64,000 nucleotides of DNA, taken from NCBI RefSeq assembly GCF_900112935.1, contig NZ_FONM01000016.1, positions 1 to 64,000 of the forward strand, written 5' to 3'. Shown in pieces: positions 9,251 through 17,120 of this stretch; position 1 is the first letter of the stretch; each line of letters opens with the position of its first letter. The position numbers were made by a program, and so were the translations under genes. The notes beneath the pieces were generated by a model. It was given only the letters and a program-made list of their open reading frames with translations, was not told where the DNA came from and made no database searches. Source of the DNA: Trichococcus pasteurii (lineage in GTDB: Bacteria; Bacillota; Bacilli; Lactobacillales; Aerococcaceae).

Positions 9251-11094
9251 TATTTTTCCTCCTTACGTTGGGTGTACACATCCGTGATGCCCATTTCTTG
9301 GTATAACTGCTCTTTTTGTTGTTGGATTTTCATCGTGATTTCGGATAGTTGCTTATCCAATAGGCTTCTTTCACCTTGGTAGGCATCCATCATTTTTTTC
9401 TGTTCTTCTAATGGAAGTTTCGGTACTTTCACTGTCGCCAAACCTTTCATCGGCAACTGCGCAATTGTGGTTCCTACGCGGATCGATGCCAGCTCTGCCA
9501 ATCCTAAAGGACTAGTCAGATATTCAAGCAACCAACGGCTATCCACCATATTTTTCTTCGGACGGATCCCTACCAGATTCTGCGTAACGAGAGTGTGCGC
9601 TCTGTCTTCTGTGATCCGGGCAAATTTATCGGTTGTGCCTCTAGCAGACAACAGAATGTCCCCTTTTTGAATCTGGTAGTTTTCAACTTTTGTATTCTCT
9701 TTTACATTCCCTTTTGCCAATTTGCTGAATTCTACTTCCTGATTGTTCAAGTCCGATATTTTGATGAATGCATATTTTCCATCAGCAGCCTCATCACTGG
9801 ATATTGCATTGAATCCTCGATAAATTTCTGCAATGTCAGCTAATTTTACGGTATCCGCTTCGGTCCATTTTGCAGCATCGATTTCGATGACCATATCATC
9901 ATCAATCTTATAAACAGTATCTTTCACATACTGCTCAGGCAATAATATGGAGTCTTGTTTTCGGATTTCATCGGAGTCGACAGATTTTACAAATCCTTCC
10001 GCATCATCGTTCCCTTCATAAGCTTCAATGATTTTTCTTAGCGATTCTTCCGCAAGAGTTACTGATGCCTTTGTTTTTATAATAGGTACGCTTGTTGCGT
10101 TAATCATTCTGATTTTATTGATAAGCCTTTGTTTATTCTTATTAATGACCAAAATCGCGGTAGGAATCTGAGTATAGGGAGAGAACAAGCCGCTCGGCAA
10201 AGCAATGACCGCTTCAATCAAATCTGCGGCTAGAAAATTCTCTCTGATTTTTGTGACTTGGCCACCCATGAACAATGCAGAATTGGATACGGAGAAAACA
10301 GCCTTCCCTTCGCCCTCTAATGCCTCTAGTCCATTCATGATAAATGCCCAGTCCAAACTTGACTTAGGTGGCAATCCATAACGGAAACGATTATATGGAT
10401 CATTTTGTACCATATGCCAAGTTTCGTTTGTCGCCCGAATACCGAAAGGCGCATTCGTGATGACACGGTCAAATTTCTGATTTGTGAAACGAGGCGCACT
10501 GATTGAATCCCCCTGAAACACTTCCGTTCCAGTAGCACCTAGGCAATAGAGATAGACCAGGGCAAAGCTATAAATGGTAGGATTCAGTTCTTGGCCCACA
10601 ATCTTCTGTCCTGGATTTCTTTCCAGCACCTCCTCATATGTGCTTCCAATTCCAAAGGCCGGATCAAGTATCCTCGACTCTTCATTGATGTCAGCCAACG
10701 CAATCATTAGCTTATTGATTGATTTCGGAGTCACACTAAAATCTGCAGATGATACCGTCATGTCCATCACGAGATCGGAATCATTTTGCGGATCGATCGA
10801 CAAAAGGAACTTATAGACTTCCAAAACAGTTTCAGTACTCAAAGTCGATAATATGCCAGAAAAACCGAGGGCATTCAATTCGATGCCTGTTTCTTGTTCC
10901 TTTTCATAGAGACGATTGTATAATTCATTTTTGTGCAGTTGCATTAATTCGGACAAAGTTCGTCTATTATCGTGAGATATAAAAATACAGACAACGACAA
11001 GTTTCGAGAGGTCATCCATACTCATCTTTCCTCTTAATTCAGAAGTCAATCTATACAATAATTCCTTTGTGTTTAATTTATTCAAAACACTCAC
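9250..11094 (-). CDS. HsdM-like DNA methylase fused to a single S-type target recognition domain
   Basis: A 614-residue protein. Residues about 100-400 form an N-6 DNA methylase domain with SAM motif I DPAFGIG (144-150) and motif IV NAPF (214-217), where the second position is Ala and not the usual Pro. Residues about 410-600 look like half of an HsdS protein. One recognition domain opens VKLADIAEIYRG, has QKGDILLSARGT in its middle, and ends in a coiled coil with LPLEEQKKMMDAYQ. No nuclease motif is evident, so it is not a standard type IIG enzyme. It lies directly upstream of and coupled to hsdM. It may be a second modification module with its own specificity, or a modulator. The start may be the TTG at 11085, eight bases after AAGGAG. 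Confidence 0.8.
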   Translation of the reverse strand: MSVLNKLNTKELLYRLTSELRGKMSMDDLSKLVVVCIFISHDNRRTLSELMQLHKNELYNRLYEKEQETGIELNALGFSGILSTLSTETVLEVYKFLLSIDPQNDSDLVMDMTVSSADFSVTPKSINKLMIALADINEESRILDPAFGIGSTYEEVLERNPGQKIVGQELNPTIYSFALVYLYCLGATGTEVFQGDSISAPRFTNQKFDRVITNAPFGIRATNETWHMVQNDPYNRFRYGLPPKSSLDWAFIMNGLEALEGEGKAVFSVSNSALFMGGQVTKIRENFLAADLIEAVIALPSGLFSPYTQIPTAILVINKNKQRLINKIRMINATSVPIIKTKASVTLAEESLRKIIEAYEGNDDAEGFVKSVDSDEIRKQDSILLPEQYVKDTVYKIDDDMVIEIDAAKWTEADTVKLADIAEIYRGFNAISSDEAADGKYAFIKISDLNNQEVEFSKLAKGNVKENTKVENYQIQKGDILLSARGTTDKFARITEDRAHTLVTQNLVGIRPKKNMVDSRWLLEYLTSPLGLAELASIRVGTTIAQLPMKGLATVKVPKLPLEEQKKMMDAYQGERSLLDKQLSEITMKIQQQKEQLYQEMGITDVYTQRKEEK

Positions 11095-11129
11095 TCCTTA
11101 TGCTTTTTATTATACCTTTAACCGTATAA

Positions 11130-11561
11130 CTAATTATGATGTGTGAAAATAATTTCCACTTTTGTACGTTCATGCCGAAGTTCCAATAATTTTGAGGAGA
11201 TAAGAGCATTTTCTAGGTTATTTTTGGATAATCCAAGACTCCCACCAGTTAGTCGAAGCTGAGTTACTCTAGGAAGACGTTCCTGGTAATCCAGCAAAAA
11301 TTGACAAACACTAGTCGACCCTTCAATCTTTTTTGCTTTATGCGGACTTGCTGCAACGAAGATATCACTGTATCTATCCGTATCCAACAGCGATTCAAAA
11401 TCAAACATCTTCACTCTGCTGTATTCAATAAATTTGAACACATCTTTTTTCAGTCCATTATTTTTGCATATTTTTTGGATACAAGCATCCGACAATTGAC
11501 AATCTCCTAAAACAAGAATTTTTCCCGCGAATTTGGATTCCATTTTAACCACTTCACTCAC
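11130..11561 (-). CDS. Unrecognised 143-residue protein, first gene of the defence operon
   Basis: I do not recognise this family. The N-terminal part (FAGKILVLGDCQLSD) looks like the first beta strand of a Rossmann-like fold. It is followed by YSDIFVAASPHKAKK near residues 64-78 and a basic C-terminus with KVEIIFTHH. No signal peptide or membrane segment is visible. It precedes the methylase-TRD gene by 35 bases and both share an AAGGAGTGAGTG leader. The start is uncertain: GTG 11561, GTG 11552 (best spaced from AGGAG) or ATG 11543. Being promoter-proximal it may be a sensor, a small regulator or a subunit of the complex; this is inference from position only. Confidence 0.55.
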   Translation of the reverse strand: MSEVVKMESKFAGKILVLGDCQLSDACIQKICKNNGLKKDVFKFIEYSRVKMFDFESLLDTDRYSDIFVAASPHKAKKIEGSTSVCQFLLDYQERLPRVTQLRLTGGSLGLSKNNLENALISSKLLELRHERTKVEIIFTHHN

Positions 11562-11586
11562 TCCTTCTTCTCGACTTCATGGGTTT

Positions 11587-11616
11587 ATAATACCACGCAA
11601 CCAAATGATGTGTCAA
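11587..11616 (-). promoter_or_regulatory. Promoter of the defence operon
   Basis: On the minus strand TTGACA (11616-11611) and TATTAT (11592-11587) are separated by 18 bases, 26 bases upstream of the first possible start codon. It is a near-consensus sigma-A promoter. Confidence 0.6.
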
Positions 11617-11630
11617 ATAGTTTTACTTAG

Positions 11631-11672
11631 TTATTGTCTACAGAGTTTATATTTATTTTTTATAGACAATAA
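11631..11672. promoter_or_regulatory. Inverted repeat upstream of the defence promoter
   Basis: TTATTGTCTA (11631-11640) and TAGACAATAA (11663-11672) are perfect 10-base complements separated by 22 bases. They sit just upstream of the -35 box. No T-run follows, so a protein binding site is the likelier reading. Confidence 0.4.
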
Positions 11673-11760
11673 ATTTCATTCAAAACCCACATAAACTGCG
11701 GTAATGATTAGATTTCCCGGCGAGGAGACTTTAACCGTGATACGAAATAAAGAACGGCAC

Positions 11761-11800
11761 AAAAAAGCCTCCAGACTCGGTATCATCCGAAATCTGGAGG
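11761..11800 (-). terminator. Terminator after malR
   Basis: CCTCCAGA (11768-11775) and TCTGGAGG (11793-11800) pair. On the minus strand the stem is followed by CTTTTTT (11767-11761). It closes the leftward mapA-pgmB-galM-malR transcription unit. Confidence 0.75.
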
Positions 11801-11836
11801 TTAAGGGCATCAATTACTTTTTTTGTATACGTGGCT

Positions 11837-12859
11837 TTATTCTCCCCGCACCCGCATAACCGTCTCCCTCTCAATAACTTCATGCGGCACGATCATCTTC
11901 GGCAGCAAGGCGCTCGGTTCGTGGAGTTGGCGGATCAGGAGGGCGGCGGCTTGTCTGGCCAGTTCCTGGACATGGATGTCGATGGTCGTCAGGAATGGAT
12001 GGGACAATGTCGCAAAGACGGAATTGTTGAAGCTGATCAGGGAGATGTCGTCCGGCACTTTGTACTGGTCCAGCTGCAGATACTGCAGGACGCGCAAGGC
12101 CAGACGGTCATCACCGACGACAAGTCCGGTCGGTTTTGTCTCTTCGAGGAACTCCTGGAAAGCCATGAAATCATCCGGCGTTTCGAAGTAGAGTTCCGGA
12201 TGGACGGTCAGATTGGCGTCGCGCAAGGCATCGGAATAGCCTTTGTAGCGTTCCTTGTCGACAACTTGGGAAGGCGTCAGACCGACATAACCGATCCGCT
12301 GATGCCCATGTTGAATCAGGCAGTCGGTCGCCGATTTGCCGGACAGGCGGTTGTCGTTGTCGATATAGATCGTTTCGTTCTCGTAGACATCCGGTTTCCC
12401 CAGCAGTGCGTAGGGGATCTTTTCGTCATGCAGGAACTTGCGGATCGGATCTTTCGCCTCCGAATACAACAGGATGAAGCCATCGACCAGTTTGCGTTGG
12501 TGCATCAGGCGCACGCTGTCCTTCAGTTCCGCCATTGTTTTCCCGGTCGCCAGGGAAATCATGTATTTCTGTTCGTTGCAGACGACGCCGATTTCCTGGA
12601 TCATCTCCAAGAAGAGCGGATTCTGCGCTGGATTCCCCATCGTCCCCACCGGCAGGATCACGCCGATCGTCTGGGTGGACTTGTTGGCCAGGTTCTGGGC
12701 GGCGAAGTTGGGCGTGTAGCCCAGTTTCTGCATCGCTTGGCGCACTTTCACTTTTGTGTTTTCGCTGATCAGCGGACTGTCCTTCAACGTGCGTGAAACG
12801 GTTGAAGTCGCGACGCCCGCTTCTCTGGCGACATCTTTTATCGTAACGGTCATAGGCAT
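11837..12859 (-). CDS. malR: LacI-family maltose regulator
   Basis: A LacI-family repressor of about 340 residues. The N-terminal helix-turn-helix reads VTIKDVAREAGVATSTVSRT. It is followed by the hinge region (LANKSTQTIGVI) and a periplasmic-binding-protein-like effector domain. The gene ends the mapA-pgmB-galM cluster and is 30 bases from galM. The most likely targets are the TGCAAYCGRTTGCA palindromes in the mapA, malT, malE and neopullulanase promoters, which have the form LacI proteins recognise. ATG 12859 has GAGGA four bases upstream and ATG 12853 has it ten bases upstream. The farther ATG at 12874 lacks a good site. Confidence 0.88.
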   Translation of the reverse strand: MPMTVTIKDVAREAGVATSTVSRTLKDSPLISENTKVKVRQAMQKLGYTPNFAAQNLANKSTQTIGVILPVGTMGNPAQNPLFLEMIQEIGVVCNEQKYMISLATGKTMAELKDSVRLMHQRKLVDGFILLYSEAKDPIRKFLHDEKIPYALLGKPDVYENETIYIDNDNRLSGKSATDCLIQHGHQRIGYVGLTPSQVVDKERYKGYSDALRDANLTVHPELYFETPDDFMAFQEFLEETKPTGLVVGDDRLALRVLQYLQLDQYKVPDDISLISFNNSVFATLSHPFLTTIDIHVQELARQAAALLIRQLHEPSALLPKMIVPHEVIERETVMRVRGE

Positions 12860-12889
12860 TTTCCTCAGGTTCATTTTTGTATCTCTAGA

Positions 12890-13909
12890 TTACCATTTAA
12901 AAGTGTAATTTTGAACCCTTGCCGCCAAAGTATTTGGCGCCAGGACGATATTGTCCCAGCCAGGATGGTGGATGGCATCCGGTACTTCCTGCGCCTCGAT
13001 CGCCAAACCCAGTTGGCTCCGCATCGGACGGCCGTTCACAAGGTACGGCTCGTTCATGCCTGTCGTCGAAAAGAGCACGATACTGCTGCGGTTGCTGGAT
13101 AGTTCCATTTGCCGGCCGCTCGTTTCATCCTTAAGAATCAGTTGCGGCTGTTGGTCCGGCTTCATCAGGAAAACATCATCGAATCCTTCTGGCCGCTGGC
13201 GGATGGCATCGCCGAGAACAGTCGCTTCGCGGAAATCGAAAGCCGTCCCCGCAACGTTTTGCTTCGTTCCGGTTGGCAACTTGTCGGCATCCAACTCCAG
13301 CACTTCCTCGCAGGCCAGCTGCAAAGTATGCTCGGTTATCGGACGTTTGGCGTCGCCGCTCAAGTTGAAATAGATATGGCTGGTCGGATTGAACAGCGTT
13401 TCCTCATTGTCCTGGCTGATCCCTTCCATCGTGATCGTCAAGCAACCTTCTGCATCCAGCGTATAGCTGGTTTTCGCCTGCAGCCGGCCGGGATAGCCGA
13501 CCGTTTCCGGCGTCGAATCCAATGTGAACGTGACAGTCACTGCTGCTGCAGTCTCTTCGGTTTTGAAGTCCCAGAACTGTTGGCCCCAGCCGCGGCTGCC
13601 GCCATGGATATGGTGCACACCATTGTTCTGCTCCAGTTGCTCCGTGCCCCATTTACCTCCAGTAATCCGGCCGGCAACCGGTCCGACGGTCGCGCCGAAG
13701 GAAGCCCTGTCGTTTCCGTAAGCTTCGGCATCGGCCAAGCCCAGCACGACATTTTCTCTCCGGCCTTCCCGGTCCGGGACCAGCAAGCGGATCAGCCGGG
13801 CGCCGTAGTTGATGCAGCTGACGGACATCCCGTTCGGCTGGCTCAAATCGATGCGCCACACTTTTTCCGTTCCGATGCTGCCCCATTCGCGGATCATTAT
13901 GCTGCCCAT
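12890..13909 (-). CDS. galM: Aldose 1-epimerase (galactose mutarotase)
   Basis: The enzyme interconverts the alpha and beta anomers of hexoses. After maltose phosphorolysis it would supply the glucose anomer needed by glucokinase. The family hallmarks are present: NYGARLIRL, a GRITGGKW segment, NNGVHHIHGG with the catalytic histidine region, NPTSHIYFNLSG carrying the second histidine, and a terminal IEAQEVPDAIHHP with the catalytic Glu. The start is ATG 13907-13909, immediately beside the pgmB stop codon. Longer frames upstream only read through pgmB. It sits between pgmB and malR in one operon. Confidence 0.92.
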   Translation of the reverse strand: MGSIMIREWGSIGTEKVWRIDLSQPNGMSVSCINYGARLIRLLVPDREGRRENVVLGLADAEAYGNDRASFGATVGPVAGRITGGKWGTEQLEQNNGVHHIHGGSRGWGQQFWDFKTEETAAAVTVTFTLDSTPETVGYPGRLQAKTSYTLDAEGCLTITMEGISQDNEETLFNPTSHIYFNLSGDAKRPITEHTLQLACEEVLELDADKLPTGTKQNVAGTAFDFREATVLGDAIRQRPEGFDDVFLMKPDQQPQLILKDETSGRQMELSSNRSSIVLFSTTGMNEPYLVNGRPMRSQLGLAIEAQEVPDAIHHPGWDNIVLAPNTLAARVQNYTFKW

Positions 13910-13910
13910 G

Positions 13911-14576
13911 TTAAATCGCCTGCTCCCAGGTATCGCGCAGAACAGCCAGCGACAATGCGCTCGTGTCCGCCAACACGCGGTCGGCATGCCCCAACACGGT
14001 GGCATCGCCGATCGCCACCGCGGTGATATTGGCGGCCTTTATGGCATCCACGCCTGAAGCGGCATCTTCCACGCCGATGCACTCGGCTGGTTTTGCCCCT
14101 GCCAGTTCCGCACCGGCCAGGAAGATATCCGGTGCCGGTTTGCCTGCAGCCACTGAGGCCGGATCGACGATGCCGTCGAAGTAGTCCTTCACCTGCAGCA
14201 ACGCCAGGATGCCGGGTGCGTTCTTGCTGGCAGAAGTCACGATCGTTTTCAGACCAGCTTCGCGCAATTCTTTCAACAACGGCAGGATCCCCGGCAGGAT
14301 ATCAGCCGGTGTCATTTCCTGGATCAATTCCAGATAATGGTCATTTTTCTTTGTGCAGAAGGCTTCTTTTTCAGCCGACGAATATTTATCAGCCACGCCG
14401 CCGTGCGCAAGGATGCGTTCCAACGAATCAATCCGGCTGACGCCTTTCAGTTCTTCATTGAAGGCTTCGTCGACGGTGATCCCCAATTCCGCACCGAGGT
14501 CACGCCAGGCCAAAAAATGGAACTTGGCGGTGTCGGTAATGACGCCGTCCAAATCGAACAATACTGCTTTCAACAT
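13911..14576 (-). CDS. pgmB: Beta-phosphoglucomutase
   Basis: A HAD-superfamily enzyme of 221 residues that converts beta-D-glucose 1-phosphate, the product of maltose phosphorylase, to glucose 6-phosphate. The N-terminus MLKAVLFDLDGVITDTA carries the nucleophile and the general acid/base Asp (DLDG). The cap domain follows (LKGVSRIDSLERIL). TSASKNAP supplies the phosphate-binding Ser, KPAPDIFL the Lys, and GVEDAASG the magnesium-binding acidic pair. ATG 14576 follows AAGGAGA by nine bases; a GTG upstream at 14603 overlaps mapA and is less likely. It lies between mapA and galM. Confidence 0.95.
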   Translation of the reverse strand: MLKAVLFDLDGVITDTAKFHFLAWRDLGAELGITVDEAFNEELKGVSRIDSLERILAHGGVADKYSSAEKEAFCTKKNDHYLELIQEMTPADILPGILPLLKELREAGLKTIVTSASKNAPGILALLQVKDYFDGIVDPASVAAGKPAPDIFLAGAELAGAKPAECIGVEDAASGVDAIKAANITAVAIGDATVLGHADRVLADTSALSLAVLRDTWEQAI

Positions 14577-14599
14577 TTCTTTCTCTCCTTTAGTGTCGC

Positions 14600-16873
14600 T
14601 CACACGGACACAGTCTTTTTCAGTGCAACTTTGATTTCATCTTTCAGCTGCAGCTCTTCATCGTAGATGCGAACAGGCAACGCTTCGCCTTTCACCAAGG
14701 TCAGGCTGACAGTCTCTTCGTTCACTGCGATCAGGATCAAGCGGCCGCGGTAGTTGATGTGGAATTGGTAGTGCGTCCAGTCTTTCGGCAAGAACGGCGC
14801 AAAACGTAGGCCGTCTTTGGCGCGCATACCGGCGAACCCTTCCGCGATCGTCAACCAGCTGCCGGTCATCGAGGTGATGTGCAGGCCGTCTTCGGTATCG
14901 TTGTTGTAGTTGTCCAAATCCAAGCGTGCGGTGCGGCGGTAAAGATCGACAGCTTTTTCTTCCTTGTGCAGTTCGGCCGCAAGGATCGCATGGATGCATG
15001 GCGACAAGCTTGATTCATGCACAGTCATCGGCTCGTAGAAGTCGAAGTTGCGTTCTTTCTCTTCCATCGTGAATTCGTCACCGAACAGGTAGATCCCTTG
15101 CAGGACATCCGCTTGCTTGATGAAGCAAGAACGTAAAATCTTGTCCCATGACCAGTGTTGGTTCAACGGCAAATCGGCTTTGTCCAGCGCGCTGACCGGT
15201 TTCAGATCCTTATCAAGGAAAGTGTCATGCTGCACGAAAACTTGGCGCTCTTCATCGTACGGGAAGTACATGTTGTCGATGATATCCTGCCATTGTTCTT
15301 TTTCAGTTGCAGTGATGCCCAACGCTTCTGCGCGTTCCGGATATTTCTCCAGGCTTTCCAAGGTATAACGCAGCACCCAGACAGCCAAGCGGTTTGTGTA
15401 CCAGTTGTTGTTGATGTTGTTTTCGTACTCATTAGGGCCGGTTACGCCATGGATCATGTAGCATTGCTTGTTCTGTGAGAAGTGCACGCGGTCCGCCCAG
15501 AAACGGCTGACGGCGCTGAGCACTTCCAGACCTTCTTCGGCCAAGTAGCTTTCATCGCCCGTATAGGCTGTGTAATTGTAGATTGCGTAAGGGATCGCAC
15601 CGTTGCGGTGGATTTCCTCGAAAGTGATTTCCCATTCATTGTGGCATTCCACGCCGGTGAAGGTAACCATCGGATATAACGCGCCCTTCAATCCTTGTTG
15701 CGCAGCATTGTGGAAAGCTCCCGGCAATTGATTGTGGCGGTATTTCAATAAGTTGCGGGTAACTTCCGGCTCGGTTACCGCCAAGTAGAACGGTACGCCG
15801 TAAGCTTCCGTATCCCAGTAAGTAGCGCCGCCGTATTTTTCACCGGTGAAGCCTTTCGGTCCGATGTTCAAGCGTTCATCTTCTCCATAATAAGTGGAGA
15901 ATAGTTGGAACAGGTTGAAACGAATGCCTTGTTGCGCTTCGTCATCGCCGCCGATTTCAACATCCGCCAATTCCCAGCGTTTTGTCCACAGATTCGCTTG
16001 TTTCGCTTCCAATTCCTCGAAACTTTGGCCAGCGACTTTTGTAGCGTAGATTTCTTCAGCGGTTGCTGCCAGCTGGTCCTTCGCATGATCGCGGCTCGTC
16101 GTCAGCGTTACGTATTTCTCCAATGAAAGGACTTGGCCGTTTCCAGCTTCCCCTTCGAACACTTGGGAGACGAACAATTCTTTGCTGTTGTTGCCTTTTT
16201 GATTGAAGCCTGTCGCTTTGTGGTGCATCGTTGCAGCCACACTGAAACGTTCAATGCCGAAGTTGTTCGGGATCGTTTCGACGACCAGCGTATCGTCCGT
16301 TTGTTCGACCCATTCCCAGAACATTTCATCATAGTTGGCATCTTCGTTTTGGACATTCCCGTCCAGAGCACTTTCGATACGGATCGCGGCCTTTTCCGAG
16401 GCTGTGATTTCCACTTTGATAGCGCAAAGTTCCTTGATGTCGATGCTCAGGAAGCGGGTGAAATGGACGGTGACTTCTTTACCGTTCTTCACTACCGTAA
16501 AGAAGCGTTCCAAGCGGCCTTTTTCCATATCCAACGTCAAGTCAAAGTCTTTCACTTCATCGGTGTAAAGATCGATTTCTTCTCCGTCCACAAAGATGTG
16601 CATATACAGAAAATTCATCGCATTGATCACTTTTCCGAAATATTCCGGGTAGCCGTTTTTCCACCAGCCGACGCGTGTTTTGTCGGGATACCAGACGCCC
16701 GCCAGATACGTGCCTTGATGGTGATCGCCCGAATAGGCTTCCTCGAAGTTTCCACGCATGCCCATGTAGCCGTTGCCGAGACTGGTCAGACTTTCCTGCA
16801 GGCGGCGATTTTCTTTGTCTAATTGTTTGGTTGTTACTTTCCAAGGATTGATTTCAAAAATTTGTTGCGTCAT
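14600..16873 (-). CDS. mapA: Maltose phosphorylase (GH65)
   Basis: A cytoplasmic enzyme of 757 residues, normal for GH65, that splits maltose with phosphate into glucose and beta-glucose 1-phosphate. The N-terminal beta-sandwich begins EINPWKVTT and [13 protein letters not shown]. The (alpha/alpha)6 barrel holds [20 protein letters not shown] and the catalytic acid in [16 protein letters not shown]. The phosphate-binding loop [13 protein letters not shown] comes near residue 625. It is the first gene of the leftward operon and faces malT across a 250-base divergent promoter. The ATG follows AAGGGGGAACCAATA. Its pairing with pgmB and a PTS plus MapP matches the enterococcal maltose pathway. 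Confidence 0.95.
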   Translation of the reverse strand: MTQQIFEINPWKVTTKQLDKENRRLQESLTSLGNGYMGMRGNFEEAYSGDHHQGTYLAGVWYPDKTRVGWWKNGYPEYFGKVINAMNFLYMHIFVDGEEIDLYTDEVKDFDLTLDMEKGRLERFFTVVKNGKEVTVHFTRFLSIDIKELCAIKVEITASEKAAIRIESALDGNVQNEDANYDEMFWEWVEQTDDTLVVETIPNNFGIERFSVAATMHHKATGFNQKGNNSKELFVSQVFEGEAGNGQVLSLEKYVTLTTSRDHAKDQLAATAEEIYATKVAGQSFEELEAKQANLWTKRWELADVEIGGDDEAQQGIRFNLFQLFSTYYGEDERLNIGPKGFTGEKYGGATYWDTEAYGVPFYLAVTEPEVTRNLLKYRHNQLPGAFHNAAQQGLKGALYPMVTFTGVECHNEWEITFEEIHRNGAIPYAIYNYTAYTGDESYLAEEGLEVLSAVSRFWADRVHFSQNKQCYMIHGVTGPNEYENNINNNWYTNRLAVWVLRYTLESLEKYPERAEALGITATEKEQWQDIIDNMYFPYDEERQVFVQHDTFLDKDLKPVSALDKADLPLNQHWSWDKILRSCFIKQADVLQGIYLFGDEFTMEEKERNFDFYEPMTVHESSLSPCIHAILAAELHKEEKAVDLYRRTARLDLDNYNNDTEDGLHITSMTGSWLTIAEGFAGMRAKDGLRFAPFLPKDWTHYQFHINYRGRLILIAVNEETVSLTLVKGEALPVRIYDEELQLKDEIKVALKKTVSV

Positions 16874-16905
16874 TATTGGTTCCCCCTTATTTGTTCTTCC
16901 CCCTT

Positions 16906-16934
16906 AGTTTACGTGCAATCGGTTGCATTGTCAA
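16906..16934 (-). promoter_or_regulatory. mapA promoter with MalR-type operator in the spacer
   Basis: On the minus strand TTGACA (16934-16929) and TAAACT (16911-16906) are 17 bases apart. The palindrome TGCAATCGGTTGCA (16914-16927 on the plus strand) fills the spacer, so a bound LacI-type repressor would block polymerase. The same layout recurs at malE. Confidence 0.78.
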
Positions 16935-17035
16935 TGCAAAAGTTGCATTATTATTTCCGACGCATGATTTCCTTGGCATTGAAATGTTTTCTTCATCTAT
17001 CCGTTTAAAAACCAATTTATTCTGAAATAGACCGC

Positions 17036-17093
17036 TTGCAAAATTTCTGGATATGGTCTATACTTCGAATCGTAAACGTTGCAATCGATTGCA
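17036..17093 (+). promoter_or_regulatory. malT promoter and MalR-type operator
   Basis: TTGCAA (17036-17041) and TATACT (17059-17064) are 17 bases apart. A perfect 14-base palindrome TGCAATCGATTGCA (17080-17093) lies just downstream, in roadblock position, 27 bases before the start codon. Confidence 0.75.
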
Positions 17094-17120
17094 CCGATAA
17101 ATTTGAGAGGAGTTTTAAAA

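Noticed and set aside
9250-11094. Type IIG restriction-modification enzyme
   Set aside because: A type IIG protein should carry an N-terminal PD-(D/E)xK nuclease; none is visible here.
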